Shown in pieces: positions 15,094 to 29,784 of a stretch of DNA of 64,000 nucleotides. Location: the NCBI GenBank assembly GCA_026261815.1, contig JAMPIT010000890.1, positions 13,360,001-13,424,000 on the forward strand. The letters are read 5' to 3'. How positions within the stretch are numbered: the stretch's first letter is position 1; each line of letters starts with the position of its first letter. The translations under genes and the position numbers were made by a program. This DNA is from Monarcha castaneiventris obscurior. Its lineage: Eukaryota > Chordata > Aves > Passeriformes > Monarchidae. A model generated the notes under the pieces. The model made no database searches. It had not been told where the DNA came from and was given only the letters and a program-made list of their open reading frames with translations.

Positions 15094-15254
15094 AGGAACG
15101 TGGGAGGTTGTGGAGTTTCCATTCTAGAAGATATTCAAAAACCATCTGGACATGATGCTGGGCAAGCTGCTCGAGATAGCTCTGCTTGAGCAGAGAGGTT
15201 ACACCAGATGACCTCCAGAGGCCCCTTCCAACTTCAACTGTCCTGTGATTCTGT
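15094..15254 (+). mobile_element. CR1 LINE 3'-end fragment, plus orientation
   Basis: This short CR1 3' end reads gaggttgtggag-like sequence, then a ttctagaagatattcaaaa block, gcttgagcagagaggttaca, gatgacctccagaggcccct and finally the typical tgtgattctgtg terminus. Heavy 5' truncation is normal for CR1. It is transcribed antisense to its own orientation as part of the collagen pre-mRNA. Confidence 0.88.
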
Positions 15255-15413
15255 GCAATTTTAGAGGAGGTGGGGGGCAAAAGCATTTCAATTGGGAACA
15301 ATTATCAACAAGAAAAGCAGATGAACAAATGCTTTTTATAGGAACTAATAGAACTTTTTGTGCTGATTAAAAACCAGGAAAAAAAGGTATTTAAATTCAC
15401 AGGAAGGTTTTAA

Positions 15414-15428
15414 TTTTTTTTTTTTTTT
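15414..15428. repeat. Poly(T) run, 15 nt
   Basis: Fifteen T residues about 160 bp after the CR1 3' end at 15254; no relation between them could be shown. Confidence 0.88.
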
Positions 15429-18400
15429 AATTACAAGGAATTAAGTTACAGAGGAATAATGGTAAAATACAGAATTATTGTGGCTATCTAATCTTTACAC
15501 TTTTACACATGCAGCCTAAAGCATTCCTTGTTGTGGATGCTGCAGTTTTCTATTCATTCCTTAGAACAAAACTGTATCATAGAGTTTATAAAAAAAATAA
15601 ATTACTGGCTGAGGTTTGTCAGTTCAAATATCAAGTAAAACTTTCTGAGTTGGTGAGCTCTATGAAGTTACACATCACACTGGGTTACTGAATGTGACTG
15701 GGACTCCTCAGCCTCAGATTTTACCTCAATCTTCCCCTCACAGCAGGTTTTAAGCTATTATATGCTATACCTGATCTCAAAATCATCAGGAATTGCTTAC
15801 TGATGCAGTACTGGGCAGTCGGTGCAATAAAATTGTACAAAATATCTAAACTGAGGCCTATGCCTGCAAGCTTTATACATAGAATTCACAATACATTTGG
15901 TCACAAGAATATCTAAAGTTGCAATACATGTTCACCATATCATTAAAGACCATCTCCAAATATACATATATTCAAAAAGCCAAAACTTAAATGAAGGTCT
16001 GAAACTACCAAAATGTTTCAACAAAGAGTTGATTTAAAGCAATAGAAAGGAAGTAAACAGAATATATGCATATATATTTTAACAATGAGATTTGAAAACT
16101 GACTTCTTTCCTTCATCTAAGACATACAGGCTGCTAAGGGACCCCATGGTACATGTTATATGTACAATACAAGAGACATAACACAAACATATCCTGAATT
16201 GAATGTGAGGATGAGAATCATGCTCCCATGAAAGTGTTTTGTACTCTCAATCACAACAGCATCACTACTTTTCCCTTCTATTATTGAGCATTTATAATTA
16301 CCCTTCTTTCATGTCTGCAATACAGAAAAAAGCTGGAAAATTAATTTTTATAGGACAATAGTTTTTCATGTAGACAGAAAACTCTAAGAGATATTGGGGA
16401 ATATAACAGCTGCATTACTCTTTGTTCATACATGCTGCCAATATTACAATTATCGTGCATTTAGCTATAAATGCAGATGCTGAATAAAAAAATACTCATA
16501 GCAGGATTGTTTTACCCCTTGGCTATTAGCTTCTTTCACATGGAAGGAAATTTGTATTAGCGAAGTTAATTATTTTCTGATTTTTACAATGGTTCCCAAT
16601 CTTTCAATTTTTTTTTTTTTAATCTAACCCTTGCTCTACTATCCACTGCAGTTACAGTAGAATTTTCCCTTCTCACAAGTGATCCAGTAAGTGACACTAC
16701 CCAGAGGATGCAGCAAGCACTGAATTATGGAACTCATCAGCTGTTCTTACAAAGTTGTGCAGAAAAGCATCACAACACTGGCATTTTTAATTGTAGGGGG
16801 TTATTGTCACACAACAGCAATTCAATGTGTGGGACACAAAAAAGGGCTGTAAATTTTTCCCTCTCTCATTTTTGCATGTTGTGAAAGGGTCAGGAATAAA
16901 GCTCCTTGAGTTACTTTGGTGCTCATTAAAAAACCCTCTAACATGAATTCAATCTGATACTGTAACTCATTTGAGCAAGCTCAATCTCAGTTTCTCTGCT
17001 TGTGTTCCCAAAATGGCCCCAGGCTGCTGAAATCAGTCTGGTTCATTGCTGAATAAATCACCCCCAGTTCATGTTACTTGTGGATTAAAATGTTTTAGCT
17101 GTAAGTCTTTCTCTAAATTTTAGATAACCAACAGGGAGAAAATACTGTTCAAGAGTGAAAAGTCAGCATTACTCTGACTTTTGTCGAATGAACATCTCTT
17201 TATTCAAATCTGGTATATACTCTAAAACCAATTCACTGATTCTAGCTACCAACTAATTGCTATCTTTGCACACATTTAGGGATCAGTCCCATACCACTGG
17301 GTGCATTTTGGTGGCTGCTGCATTGAACCTCTGGGTCATTGCTCATGTACTTGATTATCCAAACTGAATGCTGCTTTTTATTTTATTATTTTTAAATCTA
17401 AATTACTATAGTAGGTATAGCTGCATAACATGCTGTGGTTTCAGTAAAATCTCCAGAACAATTTTCCCTTCTGTATTCCTATTTACTAGCTTAGTACACT
17501 ATTTTGAGGTAAACAAAGGGGTTTGGCAACCTATTCTAATTGCCATGATGAAAAGTCTTGTACTGTTGTTAGTTAATCCCTTCCTAGCAATTGAACCTAA
17601 TATTAGCTGCCAATATGTAATTGATATTAAAACAAACAAAAAAATATCCATGGTGTAAATGAAGACAACAGGTAAGCTATCAACCCCCTAAAAGAGATTC
17701 AAGAAAAAGCCTATTGACTGCATGCTGCAAACTTCACAGACAAGTTACTTAACAGTAGAAAGAAACTTCAAGGAGCACAGGAAAGAAAGAGAAGGAAATG
17801 CAAGTTGACACTGCAAGTTAACAAGTTGAGCTTGCAAAGGAAATGGGGCTTGTAGTAAGTAAAAGGATAGAAAAGAAAATAGGTATCCAGGGTATCAGTG
17901 AAAAGGAGTGCCATGGGAAGGGAGACAAGAGAGGGAGCAAAAGGAGTAAAAGGAACATAAGAAAGTGCCAAAACTGGATTTTCACACCTTTGCCATGGTG
18001 TTAATCTTTAAAGAGCTGGGAACATAAAATCCCAGGCTCATACAGCCAAACATAAATCTATATAAATATACACACAAGTACAAATGCATTAACAAATGCA
18101 TTGTATAAAATTAAAGGTTATTTCTAAACTTAATTCAAGCAGCATATCCCTAAAGAGTATCTGGAATATCATAAAAATGCATTTATTGTGAGACATGAGG
18201 CTGTTCAGATTTAATCAGCCAACAAAATCCAGGCACAGAAATTAAAACACAAAAATTAAGAATTTGTGGAGGAAGGAAAGCAGCAAGAGTCACAGAAATG
18301 TAGCCAGAAGTGATATCCTGCTGTTTGAAAGGCACCACAAACAAAATCCTTGGACAGAGCATCCAAGGAAGAACATGTCTTCCAGTCTAATTCAGATAGC

Positions 18401-18630
18401 AAATGATAAGGAAACAGGAGGAGCAGAGCTGACCTCCATTTCCTTGCGTAGGCACAAAAGACCGAAGTGGCTTTTCAGCAAGCTGTCAAAAATCCATGCT
18501 ACTGGAGTTGAACTAGGTTATGCTGAAGGAAGCCAGTCTTTGATTATATGTCAGCATAAGTAATTTAAAAAAGCAAAGAGGGTAATATGTGAAAGACCTA
18601 AATTACACTGGTTTTGAACAAATCACCTAC

Positions 18631-18657
18631 CAGCTTTCCATCCATACCAATCGGACC
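18631..18657 (-). CDS. COL25A1: COL25A1 27-bp exon (GPIGMDGKL), possible cassette
   Basis: Minus-strand reading gives the acceptor gattatcccag, then nine codons encoding GPIGMDGKL, then the donor gtaggt after CTG. Borders are phase 0 on both sides and glycine occupies every third position. The exon is isolated: the next exon upstream is about 18.8 kb away and the next downstream about 4.7 kb away. Its donor is close to but weaker than consensus. Like the 37.5-kb exon, it encodes residues absent from the canonical human COL25A1 protein as I remember it, and it can be included or skipped without disturbing the frame. The ends join cleanly: GYP, GPI, GMD, GKL and then GQP keep the triplet pattern. 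The alternative reading, a chance match of a 27-bp open stretch with splice-like borders and strict Gly-X-Y, is unlikely. Confidence 0.78.
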
Positions 18658-18720
18658 CTGGGATAATCAAAAGTCAAAACAAAACGAAACAGTTAAATCA
18701 GAGGAACACTGAAGATGAGC

Positions 18721-18734
18721 AAAAAAAAAAAAAA
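18721..18734. repeat. Poly(A) run, 14 nt
   Basis: Fourteen A residues followed by more A with isolated CC, only about 60 bp from the acceptor of the GPIGMDGKL exon. On the transcribed strand it is a T run lying upstream of that acceptor. Confidence 0.88.
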
Positions 18735-21700
18735 CCAAAAAAACCAGACTTGGGGAATACTGTGGACTCCAGAAGATGTGTAACTCTATGTCAGCAGCTA
18801 AATGCAATACCTTAAAGATAGTTTGGGAATGAAGGCAGAGAAAAGAAACAACAAAAGAAGCAGACCTAAGACAGAATTAATAAAAACAGCATGGTGGGAA
18901 GTAGCCAAGCAATAGCTGGTGTTTAACAAAAGACAGGCTCAACATGCAATGAAGGCGTTGTTAGTCTGGCAAATCACAGTGGTCCAACATAACCAAACAT
19001 ATGAAATAATGCATCTTGCTTGTGTATTTTTCTTTAAATAACAGAAAACAGCTACTAACTTAGCCTATTTATTTATGCGGTTGCAACATAAAATCTTGTA
19101 ACTATTCTGTATTTAAATTAACATAATAGAAATGATTGTCAATAAGAAACTTTAGCTCACGCAGTTCACAGTGGTACTAAAGATTTCCACCTATATTTTG
19201 TCTAAGAACTCCTGTGCCTTACTCTCCTCTTTTTTTCCCTTGGGAAACATGGAATATTCCTCACTTTGCAAGTTACTTATTTTCTTCAGAGTGCAGAAGT
19301 TGGTTGCAGTTACATGAATTCATATTATACAAAGGATTTATAGTGGATGTAGACTGTTGTAACTGAGTGATTGGTCTTGTATGAACTGCCTGTTTAGGTG
19401 TTTAGAGGAGAGAGAAGATATCTAAAGAAAGTTGGATTAATTTTAAATGTCATGTTTATTTGCTATGTCTTCTGACAATGAGCAGTCAGATTAACTTTCA
19501 TTGAAAATGGAGTAAGAGCAGGCAGAGTAGTTTCTCCCTGCCATTAAATTAATGTTTTAGGCTGAAATTGTGAGCTCTCAGGTATTTGCCCTATGCAAAC
19601 GGGACACTGCTTTGCTTCTGCTGAAGAGAAGCTTTCTCTTAAATGCATTCAGACTTTCCCCCTGGAGCTTCACAGGCACCCCTCTCCAGTCTGCCTCTCC
19701 AAAGTACATGGGCCCCTCGGGCTGACTGCTCACACTGCTACATTTGGATCACTGCTGCTGAGAAGACAGCACATATTTGCTGGTTTTATGTTCACCTATT
19801 TTATCCTTGCTGCATTTAGCCCCCTTCCTAAGCACTACTTTGGCTTGTGAGTTAACAATCAGTGTAAAAGTTTCGTCTGAATCAGGTCTGCAGGGGTTCT
19901 GGTGACTCCTTCATCCAGGAGTGTATATTCATACCTTCTGCACTATTACTGATATGTACTACATATAGGTAGACATATATTGAGCTAGTTCAACAGGCTG
20001 TTGAGAAAATAATAAACACTATGAAAAACTGCTGCCACATCATCTAGTGAGTTCTCTAAGTATCTATCTTCTCCCACCCTAGATCCTGGACTATGCCAAA
20101 AATTCCAGACATACTTAACATGAACAAGGGCATCAGTTGGATGCACACATTGTCAAACTCATTATTTTTGGCACAGTATTGGCTTTGTAAGAAGCCTGTG
20201 CACTAACCTACTTGTCAGATCCAATAACAAGTTACTGTGTCTGGGAAGCCCTGTGGGAATAAAATGCCTTACCTCACTTTCCCTCCAGCCCTTACTGTGG
20301 TTTCCTGTCACATCATGAGTAGGTGACATGCTGGGAGTGTAAAACGGGTCATCAGGATCCTGGCTGTCTGCATGACCACCACCTTATTTATGTGCTGACA
20401 TCCTAGGAAAGTTTGTGACTGTTGGGATGACCTACAGAATCCTTCAAATGTTATCTCTGAACAGTCCTTCCCTGGTAGCAAGGAAGAAGAAAGTAACACT
20501 TGCCAATGCATTAAAACGGTACAGCTTTTATTATTATGTTTCCTCTGCGCCTCTTGACTCCACACATGCAGCACACCTAAAGCACTTAGTATTTTTCTCC
20601 TAATTATTTCACAAAATTCTAAATGTGGTTCTATACACCCCAAAAATTAAGGCATTTCCAAGTTATTAATTATCCCAGATTTTTTCTAGCACTGGGTACT
20701 ACAGGTTATTTACCTAGTAATATTTACACACACAGTCTGCTGCAGGTACAAAAATGAAGGCTGAGCTGAGCTCTGGTTATGAGTAACTTTGCTCCTCGAA
20801 ACCAAGCTAGAGATATTACCAGTTAAAACACTCAACAGTGAGGTCATGGTAAGTATATAAAGTTCCCCACAGGGCCTTGTGGAACAGCAGCTAAGTTTAA
20901 CTATTAGGTCCACTGCAAGCTTAGCCCAAAAGATTTAATTATTCCTATGATGAACGAGTACAGAAAATAATCATGCAAGCATTTGTAGAAGGAAGATGAT
21001 GGGGTTAAACTGACTTAGAGGCACCAATCAACAGCTCTTGCACCTGTATCAGTGCTTGTATTGTGAATATAAGCACTGTTTTTCGGGAATGATTTTTTAT
21101 CATAGGAAAAAAATGTTGTTTGTGCTCCCTTACAATGCTAGGCGTTTTAAAACTACTATTGAATTTTTGCTGCTGTTTATCCATGCTGCGTAGCTCCTGT
21201 ACTTGAATGAAAGGACTATATGTAGCATCTTGAAGAGTCTCTGAAAGAAGAGTCAGAAAATCCCAGCAGGCTGTGGTGAAACATCTGCTTCTGTACAGGA
21301 GTGGAAAATAATAGGGATTTCTCCCATGACTCCCTTTGTATCAGGGCTATTTGGTCTGAAGTCTCAAAATGTCTTCTGGGATTTGCTTTGTGGAATACAG
21401 GAAAAAAGCAAAACTGGCTTGAGACACACTGCCTTCCAGAAAAAAAAATACTGTGAAACAGAATACTATTCCTTCATTATAAAAATACTGACTCTTTAAC
21501 AGCCACACATGGCAATTTCCTTCATTCCTCAATTATAAGTGTTAGAGAGAGAAAGCACTTTGTAAAAATGGAAAAGATTAGAATCTCCGCAAGAAATACA
21601 GGCCGGATGAGAAAGATGGGCTGAAATAATAAGAGGTTGCTTCAGGATGCACTGAGAAAAGTCCTATATATGACAATATTTATTGAAATTCATCACATGA

Positions 21701-22748
21701 TTGCACTGGAAGCCTCATGGAATACTGTAATTTTCTTTTGAGATAAGGACAGTTTAATTTTTTCATTCATTTTTAGAGCAAGAATTCAAGTAATAGTCTT
21801 AAATTTGAATGTCTTCAGAGCTGTGCTATGTAGATCAATGCATGTTCTGCTCTGTTCTATAAAGTAATGGGCACTACATATTAGCAAGTAATTTTTGACA
21901 AGAAATACCGAATACATGGTCTTCCCTAGCACAATCCCTGTAATGCAGTTTAGAAAACTAGGCAAGACAATGAATCATGAAGAAGAACTGGATGAGTAGG
22001 TTTAGAGAACACATGTACACTAAATATTTATCCACTTACTGTAGCTACTACAGATGATATTGAAAGTGTTTTTCTGGACTGTGCATTTCCTCTTTAGGTT
22101 TTCACTATCACTTTGAAATGTGTGCTATGGCTGAATGTAACAGGTTTGCCTGGAACAGAGTTAAATTCCTTTGAAGTAGCTCGTGTGGGAATGTGTTTTA
22201 TATTTCTGCTGAAAACAGTGTTGATAATTTAGAAATGTTTCAGTGGCTGCTGAGCAGTGCTTACACAGTGTCAGGGCCTTTTCTGCCTCTCACACCACCC
22301 CACCAGTGAGGAAACTGAGTGTGCACAAACTGGGAGGGGACACAGCTGAGACAGCTGATCCCAACTCACCCAAGGGATATTCCATACCATAGTGCATCAT
22401 GCTCAGCATGTAGATCTGGAGGAAGAAAAAGGAAGGAAGCTTAAATTCATAGTGATGGCCTTTGTCTTCCCAGACAACCATTAGGTGTGCTGAAGCTGTG
22501 CCCTCCTGGAGGTGGCAGAACACCTGCCTGCCCATGGGAAGCAGTGAGTTAATTCCTTGCTTTGCTTGGCTTGTGTGCACAGCTCTAACTCTTCAACTGT
22601 CCTTACCTCAACCTATGGGTTTTCTAACTTTCAGCCTTCCAACTCTCTCCCCCATCCCACCAGGGGAGTGTGAGTGAGCAGCTGTGTGGGGCTGAGTTGC
22701 CATCTGGGTTTAAACTATGACACGGGATATTACAATATTACATACACC

Positions 22749-22765
22749 TTTTTTTTTTTTTTTTT
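22749..22765. repeat. Poly(T) run, 17 nt
   Basis: Seventeen consecutive T residues. No adjoining retrotransposon or processed-pseudogene body was recognised on either side. Confidence 0.9.
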
Positions 22766-25700
22766 GCTTCCCCAGAGTCCTCAAAAGTTGTTTGTATAGT
22801 AGATTTCTTTTTTTCCAAATAGTACCCAACTGTTTGCTTAGCACTTAACTACCTGTCTAACAACCCTATACTGGACAGAGGCAACACAGGAGAGGTAGAA
22901 GAGTGTAAGTGCCACTTCAGTCTGGTTTTGCACAAAGTAGCTTCCACTCCTCTAGAATGGTGTAAATAGAATATCCCTCAAAGAAAAGTATTTTTAATTA
23001 GATTTTCAATGCTTCACAGAATCAGTTGCTTTCCAATTTAAGCAATATCTCTGTATATATGTGGTACTCTGCAGGGAATTATTTTAAGGATTTTAGGGGT
23101 TATTCTTAGAAAGTGACTACATAAGCAAGTGCACCTTTGGAGAGTTTCTGTCTAATAGATGGTAAATATTATTACTTCAGGCAGCTTTAACATGATAATA
23201 ATTTCTTCAGAAATTTCTGACTGAAAAGCAAAGATGAGAAAAGATAACGTGCGTTGAAATTTACTGTGTGATAAAAGAATCTTCCAAAGAAAGAAAAAGA
23301 AGAAGGTATAGATTATCTTCTTACTCTTAACTTCTCCACTCATACGTTAGTGATCTTTTTCAATTAAGGAATATTCATCAGAACACTGAGTTGTGAACCA
23401 GGCCATATAATAAACAGAAACGAGATATTATTCCTCCTTTGTAAGGTGAAAAACCACAGCCTGTGTAAAGGAAGAGGTTTTACTGTTTGATTTTTTCTTT
23501 GGTTTTATTTGTTTCTTTCAGAAAGCAGAAAATCTTATCCTGACAAAATTATGTGGCTAAATTATTCCACATTTATAAACAATCTACCATAAATTTGATT
23601 GTTAGATTGTTACTTGCAGCTGCCTGAAAATCTCTTATGTTAATACACATACAACTGGACATTCAGGAGAAAGCACAAATCAGCTTCACAGCAGCTTTAT
23701 CAGCTGCATGCCAGTTACCATGTCAGACTGAGCTTAAAAATTCCTATCTGGAGGGGGAAGAAAAAAGAAGAAAGAAAATCTTTCTCAAACTGCAGGTTTG
23801 CACGTCATCCCCACTAAGTTCTGGTGAGGTGAAAGATGACACATTGCCTTTTCAAAACACCTATTTTAGTTTTAGATTGATGGAAGTCAGAAAACCCACC
23901 ACTGTCAGGTTTCCTCACCATGATACCATTAAAATAATGGATTTCTTTCTTTCATTAAATGATGGACTTATTTTTCTCCCCTTTGTTTAATTACAGGTTT
24001 ATCAAGTCTGACTTAATTAGATAATATAGTATTCTTAGCAAGTCTGATGAGATTTCTTTTTAATGAAGTTTTGCTTTAGAGCTTATGTGAAAAATAAGCA
24101 TAAGATCAACAAGCTAAATTTCTCCTACTGATGAAACATTATTGGTTCTTTTTCAATGACTGAAAATGATTGCTGTTACGATCACTGGGAGACAAGAGCC
24201 CAGGTACAGAAGTCATTTGTTCCACGTCTGAGAGAAGAAAAGTGCACTAAATCAACCTGCAACAAGGCTCTCTGGCCAGCAATCAGAATATTACTGAAAA
24301 AAAAATCCCCAAGCAAACCAAAAACAAATAATCCAGATTGTTTGGGCAGGAGAAAAATTTACTGTAAAAATAAAAGACTAAAAGAGTACAAGAAAGATGA
24401 GCTGAACCTCTCTAAAGCCCCTTTACTGCAAAAAGCAAAATTACTGACAATGACAAATGAAGCACTACAAGGCTCTTTCAAAAAAGTCAATTTCAGAGTT
24501 TCCGCAATTCTTCCCTCAAGCAATTTGTATCAGTTACTACCAGAGACATAAACTTCGGCTAGATGGATAATCACCTGGAGATTGCAAGGAATAAGTGTTC
24601 TGAGGTAGAGATGTAGAGGTTTAAATGAAGTGGGTTTCTTTAAAAACAAAATTGACAGTGCTGTTAGACTGCTTAATTTTCTTGACCAGAAACTTACGTA
24701 TCCCTTCTTAACTCCTAGAGACTTTATCACCTTCAACCTTCAGAAACATCTTGCTTTTCCTAGACTTATTCAAACCACTGGTGCAAAATTAATAATTCAA
24801 GATCTGAACTACAACCCCTCCCCAAAACACCTCACTGATTTCATTTTCATGGAATGACTGTCTTAAAACCTTGATAGAATTATCCTACAATCCCAGCCAT
24901 CTCTGACTTGTTTGCAAGCCATGTATTAACTCTCTCATAAACAAATCTTACAAGATTATCAAACCAACAAGTTTCTCAAAGCATACCGTGGAAGCAGAGA
25001 AGGGTCTTAAAAAAGACCCTGATAAAACCTGGAGAGTGATGAATTGCAGCACCATGATTAAGGCTCCATCAACCAGAAAAGTTACCCCTACCCCACACCT
25101 AAACTAGATTTTCAGTATTGAGACCAGTTCCAGAACATAAAGGTAATCAAAAGTTATTCAAATTTATATTTTAATCCACCTGTCAAGTGCAGTGCCTTCA
25201 GTACAGAGAAATATGCAGCAGGCACATGTAAAGCAATAAGCCATTGTTAATAGTTATCTGCTGAGCAAAAGTGGCAGCAGTCTTACACGTATTTTGTTGG
25301 TTTTGTTTCAGAAAAGAAAATGTTTGTGTTTTTCCATACTTTTTCATTACTTTGAATTTCAAGAAACTAAGAGACACATGACCTGAAGCTATGAATTTCA
25401 TGAAGTGGCTCCAGTGGCCATATTAACCTAAATTAGATGATGAAAATTATTAATAATGGAAGAAAATGGAAGATGAGGACCAGTTTTAAATATTCCAAAA
25501 CAAACAAGAAGTGCCAGGCACAGTTTCCAAAACTTTTTCTTGGAACAACATCACTCTACATTGCAAGACTCTTAGCTGGGAGCCCTACTTGCAGTCTGAA
25601 TACTCTTAATAGCTCCTTTACATTATAAGATGGACTGGTAATGTCTAGAAGTAAACAATTTAAGGAAGAAGAAAATTGTTCAGAGTTTGGCTATTCAGGG

Positions 25701-28700
25701 AGTGGCTGAACAACAAAAAAGCTCTGCATATGGTAACAATAAGGAAGTACAAAGAGTTCTGTGCAAGAAAAATTATAGTCACAACTCCACAAAAGCATAT
25801 TTCACAGCTGAAAAATAATTGCCAAGATACTTTTTACTTTTATAGTTTATGCAGGAGATCTGAAAGGCAATTTCTTGTGGTACAGATGCATTTTTTTAAG
25901 TATCTGAGCACTACAATTGCTCTTGCTGCTGAAATATGTATGTAAAAAAACCATGAGAAAGAGCTGGACAGATCCAAGTTGGAAAGAACTTTCTCTTCTC
26001 AAAGACTGTGGGTGGACATCCTTCTGTTTATCATAGCCAACACTGCACACATTGCAAACACATATATTAAAAAGGGCCCTGTATGATTGTGAATCCCAAA
26101 CTGTGGAGTACCTCTGCTGTCTTCATACATCAGACTAGCAAGAAGGTTATTCCTAGACAGTTTTCCTCGTTGTAGCTTATGCCTCTTACCAGCATCTACT
26201 ACATTTGTACAGTAATATCTGTATGACAAATTACTGCAGAGGGAAACTACCATTGACCCCAGAAAGTGTAAGAGCAATATAGTTCAAGTTATGGTAAAGA
26301 ATGGAGCAAAAATGCTTCACCCATCCATAACCCATTAAAACAGTCAGTCTTGTGAAGTTTTGCAGAACTATGTGTTTCTGTAAAAATACTTGGTTATGCT
26401 ACTGAATTCCAGCATAGCTTAACAAGTACTTGAACATGGAAAACATACACACAGACCAGAGAGAATACTCCTACATTCTACCTAAAACTTCTCTTTTCAC
26501 CCAAAGAAATTGAAACTCCTGTATCTGTAAATAGAAAGCACATGGCTAATTCATCAATGCCAACATCACTGGGTGATTATATTTGATGTGGTTGGTGCCA
26601 TGTTGATGAGAAAACAATAAACTGTGAAAAATGTCACTTCTTAAAAATTAGCTGGCTAGCATTCAGTAGGAGATAGATTGTTGTAACAGCTGCGGCATGA
26701 TGACTTTGATGAATTTGATTTTTGTTCTTCTGGGATAATTCTGAAGAATCTGTCTCCTCACACCACTATGGAAGCAAATCCATTTGCTCACTGAGACCCT
26801 GTTAAAGAACAATCTTTCTTAATATCTGTGTTTTGATGGCTTTACAGAATGCGAAAAAAAAGAATCCATTTCACTTCTTTCTGTCAACCTGAGTTTTGGC
26901 TTCTATTGATCTTTTCTTTTTAGGGGAAGTAAGGTCTATTAAGGAAAAATAAAAATACAGTGGGTACATAACACAGTATCATATGGATGTAACCTTCAGA
27001 GACCAATTTTTTCACCTTCCCTCAGGGGAAACATCAGCTTTGGAAGATTGACAAAGTCAGGAGCAGGAACATAAAATGATTTTTGCTCCATTAGGATAAA
27101 AGAATCCTACCATCATGCTCCTTTTATCTGCCTATAGAGGCAAATATTCTGAATGAGTCTCTCAGGGAATTAAGAAAAAATACAGCTGCCACAGAGATAC
27201 TTCTCTTTTGAGTTGCAATGAAGAACATCAGCCAGAGTGGATACATCTCCATAAAAGAGAACGGTTACAACAAAGGGCTTAAAAGAGAACAAAACTAAGA
27301 GCCAAGGTACTGAAGCATTTATAAATAAACACACCAAAGATAAAACCCCAATCTCTTTCAACTATCATGAGGTTGAAAAAAGCTTAGTTTGAAGAATTCC
27401 AGGATAAGGAAAAAAGCTTGTGCAGACACTACATTAAACTCCAAAGCAGGTGCTTTCAGCTGTGGGCTGCCATATGCGGTCAGATAGTGGAACATAAAAT
27501 TCTGCACATGCATGTCCATTCAGATACTTCTGTCATGTACCTATGAGATTTAAAGGGCAAAAATATGCATGCAGTTAATGTAAAGACACTCCTGTTGTTC
27601 TAAACACACTGTAGCCTAAATAACCTCTTAGTGGATGGTGCTGCACATAACTATGCCGCCTCCAGTGTAACTAGAACCAGTAAATTTCCAAAAAGCACAA
27701 AGCATCATGAAAAAAAACATAGGAAGCACACTTACAGAGATTATTTCAATCACAGAAATAAAGCAGAATTCAGGGATGCAATACAACTTTTTTCACTCCT
27801 TCTTCCTGAAATATTTCCCTATTCATTTTTTAATGATGCACCACTTGGTCTATTTCCCCAATTTAACAAGGAAAGAGGGATGTAGCAATGAAAAGAATTT
27901 GTATTTCAAGAAAAGGTTATGTCTGGTTCTTGAAAAAAAAAATTCACACAAATCATGATCAGTTTCCATAAGGAACTTCTATTACTGTGACTTCGAAAAC
28001 AAAATCATTAACCTGTGAAGTGCTCATCCAGGCATACAGCAGCTTTATTTCCAAGTCTATGCTTTTATAAGATATATTAACTGGGGAGCTGCAGAGTACT
28101 TCACTTTCCATCTCAATACCCTGTCCCATCAATCTAAGACCTCAGTCCTAATGGGCTGTCACACAAAACACTGGACTACTTCGATTCTAAATTCCCTTTA
28201 AACTCCAAGTACAACCAGCGCCTCCTTACACAAAGAGAAATCCTTTTTTTCTTCCCTGACAGCTGCTGCACAGAAACAAGTAAATTCAACCAACAAAACT
28301 AATCAAGGAAGCAAAAGTCACTGAAATCTGACCTACAAAAGAACATGGGCTACCCCTCCAGAAAGGACAACTTGAAAATCCAAATATGTTATATCTCTGT
28401 CTTTTGGAGCCACACTCCAGCAAATCATGCACTCCTCTTGGCTACTTCCTAATTTCAGTCAAATTATACAAATTAAATTGAAGTCCACCAGAGCTGAACA
28501 CATTAAGTCAAGGGTAGAACATAGTTCAGTGTAACAACTTAAAATCTCCAAGCATTTACCAAACTCATTAGTTCATTTAATCTCAAACTCTCTAGACTGT
28601 TCTTTTAAATTTTTTGGATCCACACATGAATCCCTTCAAATAAAACATTTTCATTACTTTCTTCTGACATAACTGGTTTTCAAGATTACAAAAGGATTTT

Positions 28701-29784
28701 TGCAGAAGCTGGTGACAGCATGAAGAAATAAAAAAAGTGGTTCTTTGCATTCCCATCTAGGGAGAAAGAATTTGGATGTGATGGCAATACCAGATTACAT
28801 ACCCTAAGGGCAGAGACCTAAAATGAGAGGTCTCCTATCGTATTCAGAGTGGATTAGAAAAATTCAGGATAATTGATCCACACAGCTGGAAGTGGAAATG
28901 TTGAGGTCATTTTCTCCTTGGAGACTGGCTAATCAGCCAGAGTACCTGAATGAAAACCACAGGCCTGACTCGTGTCTTTTTCCTATTGAAAAAAGGAAGC
29001 TACAATTGCACTTTCTCAATGACTACAAATGCAAATACTACATTATGCGTAACAAAAGTTACTGAACTGCTGTATGCTACTCTTGTTTCTTTTGGAGCAC
29101 TTTCTTTCAGTGTTCACTCTCACCATTGTAGTGGAGTGGAAATGTAGAGTTTACCATTCTACCAAAGGTAGTGGAAAACTCTACCCTCTGAAACTAACTG
29201 CAAGTGGCAAACTAAGATCATTCCAAATGCTGGAATCCACAGCCTCAGTGTACATATCTAATATGACTGAACTAAAATATGAAATTGAATGTAAGCTTAA
29301 GTCCAATATAGTGGTACAACTCCTGTTTCACAAAAATCTGTGCACTGAGGAGTAGAAGAATCTACCCTTAAAACTTGGCTTATCTAAGTTGCACTTGATC
29401 TGTAAAATGAAGAACTGTTACAGAAAAAATAGTGTAACTTTTGAAAACTTTCAAATTTTTCCTATGTTTATTCACTTGCTAGAATTTCAGCCTCCACGAG
29501 CAGTCTATTTTCATTAGAATATCATGGAAAGAAACTGATTTCTACATCAAAAACTCTTGAGTGCTCATGCACATGGATGGTTTTTCATAAGTCAAAGCAG
29601 CAAAGAATAAAATTCTTCTTATTTATACTGGGAAAAGCTACCATGAACATGTACAAAATAATCCAAAAAGAATTTTTAACTCAATGGTTCTCTTGTTAGA
29701 TTATCAGTACTTTGTAGATCTCAATACTAGCAAAAATAATAAATGTTAAGTGCTTTATCTTAAACTGGGCAGGCAGGGAGAGGG

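Larger units (their letters stand above)
13937..18630 (-). other. COL25A1: COL25A1 intron between GPIGMDGKL and GQPGPQ exons
   Basis: This 4.7-kb intron begins with gtaggt and ends with tttcag on the minus strand. It holds the 3' end of a CR1 element (15094-15254), T runs of 13 to 15 at 15068-15080, 15414-15428 and 16608-16620, and otherwise unremarkable AT-rich sequence. No additional exon or RNA gene was seen. Confidence 0.75.

Noticed and set aside
24156..24551. 131-codon plus-strand open frame rich in Lys
   Set aside because: The lysine richness simply reflects A-rich sequence; no family resemblance or splice structure.
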